From contig NZ_BSPX01000005.1 in assembly GCF_030161255.1 (NCBI RefSeq), forward strand, positions 1-64,000: DNA of 64,000 nucleotides. Reading direction: 5' to 3'. The notes beneath the pieces were generated by a model. That model did not search any database. It had not been told where the DNA came from and saw only the letters and a list, made by a program, of their open reading frames with translations. A program made the position numbers and the translations under genes. Position 1 is the first letter of the stretch; every line of letters begins with the position of its first letter. Shown one piece after another: positions 41,901-51,277 of this stretch. The DNA is from Zoogloea oryzae (lineage in GTDB: Bacteria; Pseudomonadota; Gammaproteobacteria; Burkholderiales; Rhodocyclaceae).

Positions 41901-42602
41901 TCAGGCGATCTTCAGCGCCAGCCGCCCCACGCCTTCCACCCCGGCCTCGATCGCATCGCCCGACACCACCGGGCCGACGCCTTCGGGCGTGCCGGTGAAG
42001 ATCAGATCACCCGGCTCCAGCCGGAAGAGCGTGGAAAGCCGCGCGACGATCTCCGCCACCGACCAGATCATGTCCGCCAGATCACCCCGCTGGCGGCGCT
42101 GGCCGTTCACCGTCAGCCAGATCGCCCCGGCCTGCGGATAGCCGCAATCCACCACCGGCACCAGCGGCGCGATGGGTGCCGAGCGGTCGAAGGCCTTGGC
42201 GGCCTCCCACGGATGGCCCTTCGACTTGAGCGCCGCCTGCAGGTCGCGGCGGGTCATGTCGAGCCCCACGGTGTAACCCCAGATGTGCGCCAGCGCCGCA
42301 TCCACGGGGATGTCGGCACCGCCCTGGCCGATCGCCACCACCAGCTCCGCCTCGTAATGAAAATCCCGCGTCTGGGACGGGTAAGGCAGCGCCAGCGATG
42401 CATCCGGCAGCGCCGGCACCACCGCATCGGCCGGCTTGCAGAAGAAGAACGGCGCCTCGCGGGTCGGGTCGGCACCCATCTCGCGGGCGTGGGCGGCATA
42501 GTTGCGCCCCACGCAGTAAATCCGCCGCACCGGAAACACCCTGGCACTGCCCGCCACCGGCACCACCGCCTGGGCCGGCGGAGGAATCACGAAATCGGTC
42601 AT
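41901..42602 (-). CDS. Fumarylacetoacetate hydrolase-family protein
   Basis: A 233-residue enzyme of the FAH superfamily, which cleaves C-C bonds or decarboxylates or hydrates acyl-pyruvates with Mg2+. Landmarks are RIYCVGRNYAAHAREMG, FFCKPADAV, FHYEAELVVAIGQGG (the metal-binding E-x-E pair), HIWGYTVGLDMTRRDLQ, KAFDRSAPIAP and LIFTGTPEGVGPV. This subgroup includes fumarylpyruvate hydrolase (NagK, gentisate pathway) and oxaloacetate decarboxylases. No other gentisate genes are near. The ATG at 42602 has GGAGAGAC upstream. Confidence 0.87.
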   Translation of the reverse strand: MTDFVIPPPAQAVVPVAGSARVFPVRRIYCVGRNYAAHAREMGADPTREAPFFFCKPADAVVPALPDASLALPYPSQTRDFHYEAELVVAIGQGGADIPVDAALAHIWGYTVGLDMTRRDLQAALKSKGHPWEAAKAFDRSAPIAPLVPVVDCGYPQAGAIWLTVNGQRRQRGDLADMIWSVAEIVARLSTLFRLEPGDLIFTGTPEGVGPVVSGDAIEAGVEGVGRLALKIA

Positions 42603-42744
42603 CGTCTGTCTCTCCAAAACGCCCATGATGCGCACCCGCCGCCCGGCTGGCAAACCCTGGCGCGGTAACCGGCTACCACCCGCCCCGGCTGGCGTGCGGC
42701 CACACTTTCTCCGCGGTTTCCCATCCACCCGAACGGAGCAAGAC

Positions 42745-43320
42745 ATGGCCAAGAAAATCCTGATGATCTGCGGCGACTTCTGCGAAGACTACGAAACCAT
42801 GGTGCCCTTCCAGGCGCTCCAGGCCGTCGGCCACACGGTCGATGCCGTCTGCCCCGACAAGAAGGCCGGCGACACCATCGCCACCGCCATCCACGATTTC
42901 GAGGGCGACCAGACCTACACCGAAAAGCGCGGCCACAACTTCACCCTCAACGCCACCTTCGCCGACATCGACCCGGCAGACTACGACGCCCTGGTGATCC
43001 CCGGCGGCCGCGGCCCCGAATACCTGCGCATGTACCCGGAAGTGATCGCCGCGGTGCGCCACTTCTTCACCGCCGACAAGCCGGTGGCCGCCATCTGTCA
43101 CGGCGCCCAGCTCCTCGCCGGCGCCCGCGTGCTCGAGGGCCGCACCTGTTCCGCCTACCCGGCCTGCCGGGCCGAGGTCGAGCTTGCCGGCGGCACCTAC
43201 GCCAACATCCCGGTGGATCAGGCCATCACCGACGGCAATCTGGTGAGCGCCCCCGCCTGGCCTGCCCACCCGGCGTGGATCGCCCAGTTCCTGGCGGTGC
43301 TCGGCACCCGCATCAGCTGA
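42745..43320 (+). CDS. DJ-1/PfpI family protein
   Basis: A 191-residue class I glutamine-amidotransferase-like protein. The nucleophile-elbow cysteine is Cys118 in AAICHGAQLL, with the acidic residue in GDFCEDYE and the VIPGGRGPEYLR loop, as in PfpI and YhbO-type members. These proteins have been described as proteases, chaperones or glyoxalase/deglycase-like stress proteins; the activity here cannot be decided. CGGAGCA precedes the ATG. The upstream frame lies across the divergent FAH-family gene region and is not part of it. A terminator follows. Confidence 0.87.
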   Translation: MAKKILMICGDFCEDYETMVPFQALQAVGHTVDAVCPDKKAGDTIATAIHDFEGDQTYTEKRGHNFTLNATFADIDPADYDALVIPGGRGPEYLRMYPEVIAAVRHFFTADKPVAAICHGAQLLAGARVLEGRTCSAYPACRAEVELAGGTYANIPVDQAITDGNLVSAPAWPAHPAWIAQFLAVLGTRIS

Positions 43321-43336
43321 TATCTGCCCATCGGCA

Positions 43337-43378
43337 CAAAAATCCCCGCCAGCTCCTACAATGAGCTGACGGGGTTTT
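43337..43378. terminator. Terminator after the DJ-1 family gene
   Basis: CCCCG-C-CAGCTC pairs with GAGCTG-A-CGGGG around CTACAAT, flanked by AAAAAT on the left and TTTT on the right. It stops transcription 20 bases after the DJ-1 family gene and before the RHH gene. Confidence 0.87.
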
Positions 43379-43400
43379 CCCGCTTTCCTGAGCCCGAACG

Positions 43401-43757
43401 ATGTGCCAGATCTTCATCAACGCCGACCCTGAGCTCTACGCCACCCGCAGCCGCTCGATCCGCCTGCATGGCGTCGCCACCAGCCTGCGCCTCGAGAACC
43501 TGTTCTGGCAGGTGCTCGGCGAGATCGGCGAGCGCGACGGCCTCAGCGTGCCCCAGCTCCTCGGGCGGCTCTACGACGAACTCACCGTCAGCGGCCGACT
43601 CGACGAAAGCACGAACTTCACGTCCTTCCTGCGTGTCTCCTGCCTGCGTTACCTGCAGTTGCAACTGGCCGGCCGCATCCCCGCCGACCCCCGCGTGCCG
43701 ATCCGCGACCTCGACCCCGCCTGGGTTCTAGCCGCCGAACGCCGCCCCTCCGCCTGA
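43401..43757 (+). CDS. Ribbon-helix-helix domain protein
   Basis: A 118-residue protein with the RHH_4-type pattern: MCQIFINADPELYATRSRSIRLHGVATSLRLENLFWQVLGEI in parts, including TRSRSIRLHG and a SLRLE...FW helix, and LRVSCLRYLQLQL near the end. Members are predicted DNA-binding or dimerising small proteins of unknown targets. It precedes the glutathione transferase gene by 12 bases, so the two are probably co-transcribed after the terminator upstream. Confidence 0.8.
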   Translation: MCQIFINADPELYATRSRSIRLHGVATSLRLENLFWQVLGEIGERDGLSVPQLLGRLYDELTVSGRLDESTNFTSFLRVSCLRYLQLQLAGRIPADPRVPIRDLDPAWVLAAERRPSA

Positions 43758-43769
43758 AGGACACCCTCG

Positions 43770-44477
43770 ATGATCGACCTGTACTACTGGACCACCCCCA
43801 ACGGCCACAAGATCACCCTCTTCCTCGAAGAAGCCGGCCTGCCCTACACGCTTCACCCCATCAACATCGGCAAGGGCGAGCAGTTCCAGCCGGATTTCCT
43901 GCGCATCGCCCCGAACAACCGCATCCCCGCCATCGTCGACAACACCCCGGCCGATGGCGGCGAGCCCGTCTCGATCTTCGAATCCGGCGCGATCCTGCTC
44001 TACCTCGCCGAAAAGACCGGCCAGTTTCTCTCCACCGACCTGCGCCAGCGCGTCGACACCCTGCAGTGGCTGTTCTGGCAGATGGCGGGCCTCGGCCCGA
44101 TGGCCGGGCAGAACCACCACTTCACCCAGTACGCCCCCGAGCAGGTGCCCTACGCCATCGACCGCTACGTGAAGGAAACCGCCCGCCTCTACGCCGTGCT
44201 CGACCGCCGCCTCGCCGACCGCGCCTTCATCACCGGCGACGACTACACCATCGCCGACATGGCCTGCTACCCGTGGATCGTGCCCCACGAACGCCAGCGC
44301 CAGAGCCTCGACGACTTCCCCAACATCAAGCGCTGGTTCGACGTCATCCAGCAGCGGCCGGCCACCGTGCGCGCCTACGAAATCGCCGAGCGCATCAACC
44401 CCAGCCAGCCGCCCATGAGCGACGAAGCGAAGAAAGTGTTGTTCGGACAGGACGCCAGCACCGTCTCCGGGCGCTGA
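43770..44477 (+). CDS. Glutathione S-transferase, YfcG/YghU-like
   Basis: A 235-residue thioredoxin-fold plus helical GST. The N-terminal domain reads IDLYYWTTPNGHKITLFLEEAGLPY, followed by NNRIPAIVD (cis-Pro) and SIFESGAILLYLAEKTG, where Glu-Ser binds glutathione. The C-terminal domain has NHHFTQYAPEQVPYAIDRYVKE and ADMACYPWI. This is the Nu-class pattern of E. coli YfcG and YghU, which reduce disulfides using glutathione. It lies in a short unit with the RHH gene. The deaD gene follows 123 bases later. Confidence 0.9.
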   Translation: MIDLYYWTTPNGHKITLFLEEAGLPYTLHPINIGKGEQFQPDFLRIAPNNRIPAIVDNTPADGGEPVSIFESGAILLYLAEKTGQFLSTDLRQRVDTLQWLFWQMAGLGPMAGQNHHFTQYAPEQVPYAIDRYVKETARLYAVLDRRLADRAFITGDDYTIADMACYPWIVPHERQRQSLDDFPNIKRWFDVIQQRPATVRAYEIAERINPSQPPMSDEAKKVLFGQDASTVSGR

Positions 44478-44600
44478 CTTTCCTCAAGCAACAGGACGGC
44501 GGGGCGCGCTTACGGTAAAATTGAGTGTTTTGCTGAAGCCGCCTTAACGCCCCGGGCCCAAGACCGCTTCACCCTCCACCCGGCCCGCGCCCCCGCTCCC

Positions 44601-46397
44601 ATGATTGCTCCCATCGAACGCTTCGATCAGCTCGACCTCCAGGCGCCGATTCTGGCCGCCCTCGCCGAGATCGGCTACGAAACCCCCTCGCCCATCCAGG
44701 CCGCCTGTATTCCGCACCTCCTCGCCGGCCACGACATCCTCGGCGAAGCCCAGACCGGCACCGGCAAGACCGCCGCTTTCGCCCTCCCGGCCCTCGACCG
44801 CGTCGACCTCGCCCAGCGCAACCCGCAGGTGCTCGTCCTCGCCCCCACCCGCGAGCTCGCCATCCAGGTGGCCGAAGCCTTCCAGCGCTACGCCAGCAAG
44901 ATGCCCGGCTTCCACGTGCTGCCGATCTACGGCGGCCAGAGCATGGTCGTCCAACTGCGCCAGCTCCAGCGCGGCGCCCACGTGATCGTCGGCACGCCGG
45001 GCCGGGTCATGGACCACCTCGAGCGCAAGAGCCTCAACCTCGACAACCTGACCACCCTGGTTCTTGACGAAGCCGACGAAATGCTGCGCATGGGCTTCAT
45101 CGACGACGTGGAATGGATTCTCGAGCACACCCCCACCGCCCGCCAGACGGCCCTCTTCTCGGCCACCATGCCGGACGCCATCCGCCGCGTCGCCCACCGC
45201 TACCTGCGCGACCCGAAGGAAATCAAGATCAAGGCCGCCACGGCCACCGTCTCCACCATCCGCCAGCGCTTCCTGCAGATCGCCGGCCCGCACAAGCTCG
45301 ACGCGCTCACCCGCATCCTCGAGGTCGAGGACGACTTCGACGCCGCCATCGTCTTCGTGCGCACCAAGACCGCCACCGTCGAACTGGCCGAGAAGCTCGA
45401 AGCCCGCGGCTACGCGGCCGCCTGTCTCAACGGCGACATGACCCAGCAGCTGCGTGAGCGGGTCATCGAACAGCTCAAGAACGAAACCCTCGACATCGTC
45501 GTCGCCACCGACGTGGCCGCCCGCGGCATCGACGTGCCCCGCGTCAGCCACGTCATCAACTACGACATCCCCTACGACACCGAGGCCTACGTCCACCGCA
45601 TCGGCCGCACCGGCCGCGCCGGACGCTCCGGCAATGCGATCCTGTTCGTCGCCCCGCGCGAGAACCACCTGCTGCGCCAGATCGAACGCGCCACCAAGCA
45701 GCCGATCGAGCTCCTCAAGCTGCCCAGCCGCGAAGCCGTCGCCGACAAGCGCGTCGCCGCCTTCCGCCAGCAGGTGAGCGAAGTCCTCGAATCCGAAGAC
45801 CTGAGCTTCTTCCTCGACGTCATCGCCGGCATCGAAGAAAAGCAGGACGTGGACGTCCACGAGATCGCCGCCGCACTGGCCTTCCTCGCCCAGAAGGATC
45901 GCCCGCTGCAGATGCAGGACACCGGCAAACCTGACATCGCCCAGATCGCAGCCGGCAAGCCCGACCGCCCGGCCCGCGAGCCGCGCGAGAACCGCGGCGA
46001 GATCCTCGAGCGCCGCCGCGACTACGCCGAAGGCCGCCTCGCCCGCTACCGCATCGACGTGGGTCGCGAGCACATGGCCAGCCCCAAGGACATCGTCGGC
46101 GCCATCGCCAACGAGGCCGGCATCGAAAGCCGCTTCATCGGCCAGATCAACCTGTTCGAGGACTACAGCACCGTCGAACTGCCCGCCGATCTGTCCAACG
46201 ACGTCGTCCAGATCCTCCGTCGCGCCCGCGTGCGCCAGCAGCCGCTCAACCTGCGCCTCGCCAGCCCCGAAGAGGCCAGCCGTGAACGCGGCCGCCCCGC
46301 GGGCCGCGGCGCCCCGCCGAAGAAGCCGTTCCGCAAGGACGGCCCTCCGGGCGGCTTCAGTGGCGGTTTCAAGGGCCCCAAAAAGCCCAAGTTCTGA
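44601..46397 (+). CDS. deaD: DEAD-box RNA helicase DeaD/CsdA
   Basis: ATP-dependent RNA helicase acting in ribosome assembly and mRNA decay, particularly in the cold. The 598-residue protein has the Q motif (YETPSPIQ), Walker A AQTGTGKT (50-57), PTRELA, GTPGR, LDEADEML, SAT, and the second-domain motifs VFVRTK, VATDVAARGIDV and YVHRIGRTGRAG. A DbpA-like RNA-binding domain (about 490-560, RYRIDVGREHMASPKDIVGAI, FSTVELP-like DYSTVELP) and a basic Gly/Pro-rich tail complete the DeaD architecture. TAAAAT (44516-44521) is a possible -10. The long leader of 75-80 bases is pyrimidine-rich, and no strong ribosome site is seen. Confidence 0.94.
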   Translation: MIAPIERFDQLDLQAPILAALAEIGYETPSPIQAACIPHLLAGHDILGEAQTGTGKTAAFALPALDRVDLAQRNPQVLVLAPTRELAIQVAEAFQRYASKMPGFHVLPIYGGQSMVVQLRQLQRGAHVIVGTPGRVMDHLERKSLNLDNLTTLVLDEADEMLRMGFIDDVEWILEHTPTARQTALFSATMPDAIRRVAHRYLRDPKEIKIKAATATVSTIRQRFLQIAGPHKLDALTRILEVEDDFDAAIVFVRTKTATVELAEKLEARGYAAACLNGDMTQQLRERVIEQLKNETLDIVVATDVAARGIDVPRVSHVINYDIPYDTEAYVHRIGRTGRAGRSGNAILFVAPRENHLLRQIERATKQPIELLKLPSREAVADKRVAAFRQQVSEVLESEDLSFFLDVIAGIEEKQDVDVHEIAAALAFLAQKDRPLQMQDTGKPDIAQIAAGKPDRPAREPRENRGEILERRRDYAEGRLARYRIDVGREHMASPKDIVGAIANEAGIESRFIGQINLFEDYSTVELPADLSNDVVQILRRARVRQQPLNLRLASPEEASRERGRPAGRGAPPKKPFRKDGPPGGFSGGFKGPKKPKF

Positions 46398-46408
46398 CAA
46401 GGATCAGA

Positions 46409-46446
46409 AGCTCCGCCTCAATACGGTGCGTAGATGAGGCGGGGCT
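46409..46446 (+). terminator. Hairpin after deaD
   Basis: AGCTCCGCCTCA (46409-46420) pairs with TGAGGCGGGGCT (46435-46446) with one mismatch. No T-run follows, but the place, 12 bases after the deaD stop and just before the phosphate genes, fits a transcript 3' end or processing site. Confidence 0.5.
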
Positions 46447-46490
46447 CTGTTAAAATCGGGTTACAGTCATACTCCTGCAACAAACAAACT

Positions 46491-47117
46491 ATGTTCGGAC
46501 GCCTGCTGCCCCAAGAGGGCCGTTTTTTTGAACTTTTCAACAGCCACGCCGAGCAGATCGTTCTTGGCGCCCAGGCGCTGGTCGCCCTGATGGACGATCT
46601 CGGTGGTGCCGAAAAGCACATCGCAGCCATCGAAGAAATCGAACAGATCGCAGACAAGATCACCCACGAGACCGTCGCCCAGGCTCACAAGAGCTTCATC
46701 ACCCCGCTCGACCGCGACGAGATCCACAGCCTCATCAACGCCATGGACGACATCCTCGACACCGTCCAGGACGTCGCCGAGTGCACCACGCTCTACCACA
46801 TCCAGCGCATCACCCCCGAAGCGCAGCAGCTGGCCAACGTCAGCCTGTCCTGTTGCACCCGCGTCAAGATCGTGGTCGGCCTCATCTCCAACATGGACAA
46901 CGCCAGCGCCGTGCTGCAGACGTGCCAGGAGATCGACCGCCTCGAGACCGACGCCGACCGCATCATGCGCAGCGCCATGTCCAAGCTCTTCCGTGACGAA
47001 CGAGACGCGCTGCAGGTCATGAAACTCAAAGCCATCTACGAACAACTCGAATCGATCACCGATCGCTGCGAGGACGTCGCCAAGATCGTCGAAGGCATCG
47101 TGCTGGAAAACGCCTGA
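46491..47117 (+). CDS. PhoU-like (DUF47) accessory protein of Pit
   Basis: A 208-residue all-helical protein of the DUF47/TIGR00153 group, related to PhoU. It begins MFGRLLPQEGRFFELFNSHAEQIV and contains the metal-binding E/D-rich pattern IEEIEQIADKITHE and DEIHSLINAMDDILDTVQDVAEC, with the second repeat EIDRLETDADRIMR and LESITDRCEDVAKIVEGIVL. The gene directly precedes a Pit phosphate transporter gene by eight bases. DUF47 proteins occur paired with Pit and are thought to regulate its activity. It is cytoplasmic. The start at 46491 gives the conserved N-terminus. Confidence 0.9.
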   Translation: MFGRLLPQEGRFFELFNSHAEQIVLGAQALVALMDDLGGAEKHIAAIEEIEQIADKITHETVAQAHKSFITPLDRDEIHSLINAMDDILDTVQDVAECTTLYHIQRITPEAQQLANVSLSCCTRVKIVVGLISNMDNASAVLQTCQEIDRLETDADRIMRSAMSKLFRDERDALQVMKLKAIYEQLESITDRCEDVAKIVEGIVLENA

Positions 47118-47125
47118 GCATCGCC

Positions 47126-48133
<1,008 letters not shown>

Positions 48134-48139
48134 CCTGAC

Positions 48140-48195
48140 AACCGGCTTGACGCGCCGGATCGGAAACCCGATCCTCTCGCATCGAGCCGGTTTTT
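48140..48195 (+). terminator. Branched terminator after the Pit transporter gene
   Basis: Outer arms AACCGGCT (48140-48147) and AGCCGGTT (48185-48192) enclose an inner hairpin GGATCGG-AAA-CCCGATCC (48157-48174). A run of five Ts begins at 48191. The long structure is consistent with an efficient intrinsic terminator. Confidence 0.77.
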
Positions 48196-48211
48196 CATTG
48201 AACAACGCCCC

Positions 48212-48451
48212 ATGGCCACCCCCACCCTCAAGCAACAGAAAACCTTTGCCCTCGTCCGCATCATCGGCGGCTTCGCCGCGGCGATGGTGCTCGGCTATTC
48301 CTTCATCGCCAACGTGATCGCCGGCCAGCCAATGGAAGGCGCGGTGCTGCTGACCGGCATCATGGCCCTCGTCGGCCTGGGCTATTCAGCCTTCTACACC
48401 CGCAGCCTGAGCCGCATCGCCGAGGCGGAAAAAACCGCCGGCGGATCTTGA
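48212..48451 (+). CDS. Small two-helix membrane protein, unknown function
   Basis: A 79-residue protein with two predicted membrane helices (VRIIGGFAAAMVLGYSFIAN and GAVLLTGIMALVGLGYSAFY) joined by a short loop, and charged ends. No family is recognised. Its stop overlaps the TTG start of the following lipoprotein gene, so the two are translationally coupled. The gene begins 16 bases after the Pit terminator. Confidence 0.7.
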   Translation: MATPTLKQQKTFALVRIIGGFAAAMVLGYSFIANVIAGQPMEGAVLLTGIMALVGLGYSAFYTRSLSRIAEAEKTAGGS

Positions 48452-49737
48452 TCCGTAGCGGCTCCAGCCTAGCGGCCAGCGCCCTGGCGGTTGGCGCGCT
48501 ACTGCTCGGCGGCTGCGCGAGCACCGGGCCGGTGGAATCCCGGCCGTCCCCGAAGCTTCCTCCGGCAAGCGGCAGCACGCCTCCCCTGCCCCAGACGATT
48601 CCGGCCCCTCAGCCCGAAGCGCCGAAACCGATTCTCACGCAGCCAGCTCCGGCACTCCCCCCCACCGTTCAGCCCGTGCCGCGCCCTGCCGCGCCGGTCG
48701 TGCTCGGTGAGCGGGAAGGCCGCGCCCTCATAGCCGGCTTCCTGCCGCCCTACGTCAAGGACCGGGACGGCTGGGCCACCGACATCCACACCGCCTTCAG
48801 CAGCCTGCGCCTGCCGCTCACGCCGGACAACATCTGCGCCGCAGTTGCCGTCATCGAGCAGGAATCCACCTTCCAGGCAGACCCGGTGGTACCCGGCCTG
48901 TCCCAGATCGTCTGGAAGGAAATCGACACCCGGCGCGAAAAGATCCACCTGCCCCGTCTGCTGGTGGACGCCGCCCTCCTCAAGACCAGTCCCGACGGCC
49001 GCAGCTACAAGGCGCGCATCGACAGCCTGCGCACCGAGAAGCAGATGAACGCGCTGTTCGAGGACATGATCTCCGAGTTGCCCAATGGCAGATCCCTGCT
49101 GGGCGGCTACAACCCGGTGCGTACCGGCGGCCCGATGCAGGTCAGCATCGCGTTTGCCGAAGAGCAGGTGCGCGAGAAGGCCTACCCCTATCCGCGCCGT
49201 GACTCCGTGCGCACCGAAGTCTTCACCCGCCGCGGCGGCGTGTATTTCGGCATCGCGATTCTGCTCGACTACCCGGCGCCCTACAGCAAGATCCTCTACC
49301 GCTTTGCTGACTTCAACGCCGGTCGCTTCAGCAGCCGCAACGCGGCCTTCCAGTCGGCGGTCGCCCGCCTGTCCGGCCAGGCGCTGGCCCTCGATGGCGA
49401 CCTGCTGCGCTACAAGGACGGTGCGCCGTCGTCTGAGCCCAGCGCGACACTGTCGGCCCTCGCCACCATCAACGGGCGGCTGGGCCTTTCCCGGGATGCC
49501 CTGATCCGCGACCTGCGCCTCGAAAAAACCCCCGCTTTCGCCCAGACCGCGCTCTATGCCAGGGTCTTCGCCCTCGCCGATGCGGCAGCCGGTGCGCCCA
49601 TACCCCGCGAAGCGATGCCGCAGATCGACCTGAAGAGCCCCAAGATCCAGCGCAAGCTCACCACCGCGTGGTTCGCCGAGCGCGTGGACGGCCGCCACCG
49701 AACCTGTCTCGGACGCGACCGCTCGACCCTGCCCTAG
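48448..49737 (+). CDS. DUF1615 family lipoprotein
   Basis: A 429-residue predicted lipoprotein. The signal sequence ends in the lipobox LLGGC with Cys23 lipidated, followed by a proline-rich linker (about residues 28-85). The conserved DUF1615 body includes DNICAAVAVIEQESTFQADPVVPGL, YNPVRTGGPMQVSIAFAEEQ, RRGGVYFGIAILLDYP and YRFADFNAGRFSSRNAAFQ. The EQESTF segment and fold pattern recall lytic transglycosylases, but activity is unproven. The start is TTG, overlapping the TGA of the upstream gene; no ATG lies near the signal peptide. Confidence 0.85.
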   Translation: MIRSGSSLAASALAVGALLLGGCASTGPVESRPSPKLPPASGSTPPLPQTIPAPQPEAPKPILTQPAPALPPTVQPVPRPAAPVVLGEREGRALIAGFLPPYVKDRDGWATDIHTAFSSLRLPLTPDNICAAVAVIEQESTFQADPVVPGLSQIVWKEIDTRREKIHLPRLLVDAALLKTSPDGRSYKARIDSLRTEKQMNALFEDMISELPNGRSLLGGYNPVRTGGPMQVSIAFAEEQVREKAYPYPRRDSVRTEVFTRRGGVYFGIAILLDYPAPYSKILYRFADFNAGRFSSRNAAFQSAVARLSGQALALDGDLLRYKDGAPSSEPSATLSALATINGRLGLSRDALIRDLRLEKTPAFAQTALYARVFALADAAAGAPIPREAMPQIDLKSPKIQRKLTTAWFAERVDGRHRTCLGRDRSTLP

Positions 49738-49871
49738 GCCGGCAGCCCCGCTCATTTCCTTGATCCAGGCCAGATTCCGGGCCACTCCCACGCTATACAA
49801 TCGAGTACAAATCGCGGCTTCAAGCCGTGGTTTAATGCTGCGCTATAACGATGACCATGGGAGATAAACAG

Positions 49872-51167
49872 ATGACCGTCCAGGCGCAATACGCCGCCAA
49901 GCGCGTAACTCCGGCCGAAGCCATCCGCAATGTTCATAACGGCGACACCATCGTCGTGCCGACTGCGGTAGCCGAACCCCCCGCGCTCCTTACCGCCCTT
50001 TCCGAACACCGCCGCGACTTCCGCGACGTGAAGGTGTCGCAGATCCTCGCCGTGCGCAAGTTCGGCTACCTGGATCCGACCACCGCCGAAAACGTGCGCC
50101 ACGTGGCGTACTTCTTCAGCGGCGCGACCCGCCCCGGTTTCAAGGAAGGCGTGGGTGATTTCTACCCGAGCTACTTCTCCGAGATGCCGCAGCTCATCGA
50201 TCGTGGCCTGATGCCTGCCGAGGTGGTGTTCACCCAGGTGTCCCCGATGGACGAGCACGGTTATTTCTCCCTGGGCCTCGCCCCCGACTACACGATGGCC
50301 GCCATCCGCAAGGCCCGCGCCGTCATCGTCGAAGTCAACCCGAACGTTCCGTTCGCCTTTGGCAACTGCCACATCCACATCTCCCAGGTCACTGCCCTGG
50401 TCGAGAACGATGAGCCGGTGCTCGAAGTGGGCCTGCCCACCATCGGGCCCGTCCAGGAAGCCATCGGCAAGTACGTCGCCGACATGATCGAGGACGGCTC
50501 GACCCTGCAGATCGGCTACGGCGGCATTCCCGACGCGGTGGTGATGCAGCTCACCCACAAGCACGATCTGGGCATCCACACCGAGATGGTCGGCGACGGC
50601 ATCCTCACGCTGCTCGAAGCCGGCGCGGTCACCAACCGCCGCAAGAACTTCATGCCGGGCAAGATGGTCGCGACCTTCGCCCTCGGCTCCAAGAAGCTCT
50701 ACAAGTTCCTCGACCGCAACCCGATGGTCGAGATGCACCCGGTGGACTTCACCAACGACCCGTACATCGCCGGTCAGAACGACAACCTGATGTGCATCAA
50801 CGCCACCCTGGAGATCGATTTCCTCGGCCAGTGCGGCTCCGAGAGCCTGGGCCCGCTGCCCTACTCCGGCACCGGTGGTCAGTCGGACTTCGTGCGTTCG
50901 GCCAACCGCTCCAAGGGCGGCAAGGCCTTCATCGTGCTGCCGTCCACCGCCAAGGATGGCACGATCTCGCGCATCGTCCCGACCCTCACCCCGGGCACCC
51001 ACGTGTCGACCAGCAAGAACGACATCAACTACGTGGTGACCGAGTACGGCGTGGCCCAGCTGCGCGGCAAGACCGCCAAGCAGCGCACCAAGGAGCTCAT
51101 CAGCATCGCCCACCCGGACTTCCGCGGGCAGCTGACCGAAGCCGCCAAGAAGATGCATCTGCTGTAA
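49872..51167 (+). CDS. Acetyl-CoA hydrolase/transferase family CoA-transferase
   Basis: A 431-residue family I-like CoA-transferase of the acetyl-CoA hydrolase/4-hydroxybutyrate CoA-transferase group (Cat1, Cat2, AbfT). Landmarks are VTPAEAIRNVHNGDTIVV, VSPMDEHGYFSLG, EVNPNVPFAFG, LQIGYGGIPDAVV, HTEMVGDGILTLLEAGAV, NATLEIDFLGQCGSESLG and GTGGQSDF. The glutamate of GSES is the expected CoA-thioester nucleophile. The substrate pair is not determined; succinyl-, butyryl- or 4-hydroxybutyryl-CoA with acetate are family options. GGGAGAT before the ATG at 49872 decides the start over the ATG at 49851. A terminator follows. Confidence 0.88.
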   Translation: MTVQAQYAAKRVTPAEAIRNVHNGDTIVVPTAVAEPPALLTALSEHRRDFRDVKVSQILAVRKFGYLDPTTAENVRHVAYFFSGATRPGFKEGVGDFYPSYFSEMPQLIDRGLMPAEVVFTQVSPMDEHGYFSLGLAPDYTMAAIRKARAVIVEVNPNVPFAFGNCHIHISQVTALVENDEPVLEVGLPTIGPVQEAIGKYVADMIEDGSTLQIGYGGIPDAVVMQLTHKHDLGIHTEMVGDGILTLLEAGAVTNRRKNFMPGKMVATFALGSKKLYKFLDRNPMVEMHPVDFTNDPYIAGQNDNLMCINATLEIDFLGQCGSESLGPLPYSGTGGQSDFVRSANRSKGGKAFIVLPSTAKDGTISRIVPTLTPGTHVSTSKNDINYVVTEYGVAQLRGKTAKQRTKELISIAHPDFRGQLTEAAKKMHLL

Positions 51168-51216
51168 ATCGCCCGCGGCAGCCTTCGCTGCCGCCCGCGT
51201 GGATCAACGCTTCAAC

Positions 51217-51244
51217 AAAAAGCCCCGGTCACCCGGGGCTTTTT
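51217..51244. terminator. Bidirectional terminator after the CoA-transferase gene
   Basis: AAAAAGCCCCGG-TCA-CCCGGGGCTTTTT is a nearly perfect inverted repeat flanked by A- and T-runs. It serves the CoA-transferase gene and the convergent rlmJ, whose stop is about 30 bases to the right. Confidence 0.92.
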
Positions 51245-51277
51245 GCATCCTGCGTCTGGCCTGAGCGGCCGGCGCGC

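Noticed and set aside
44544..46400. A 618-codon leftward open frame
   Set aside because: Exact antisense of deaD; its Gly/Asp/Val-rich translation is the mirror of the helicase codons.
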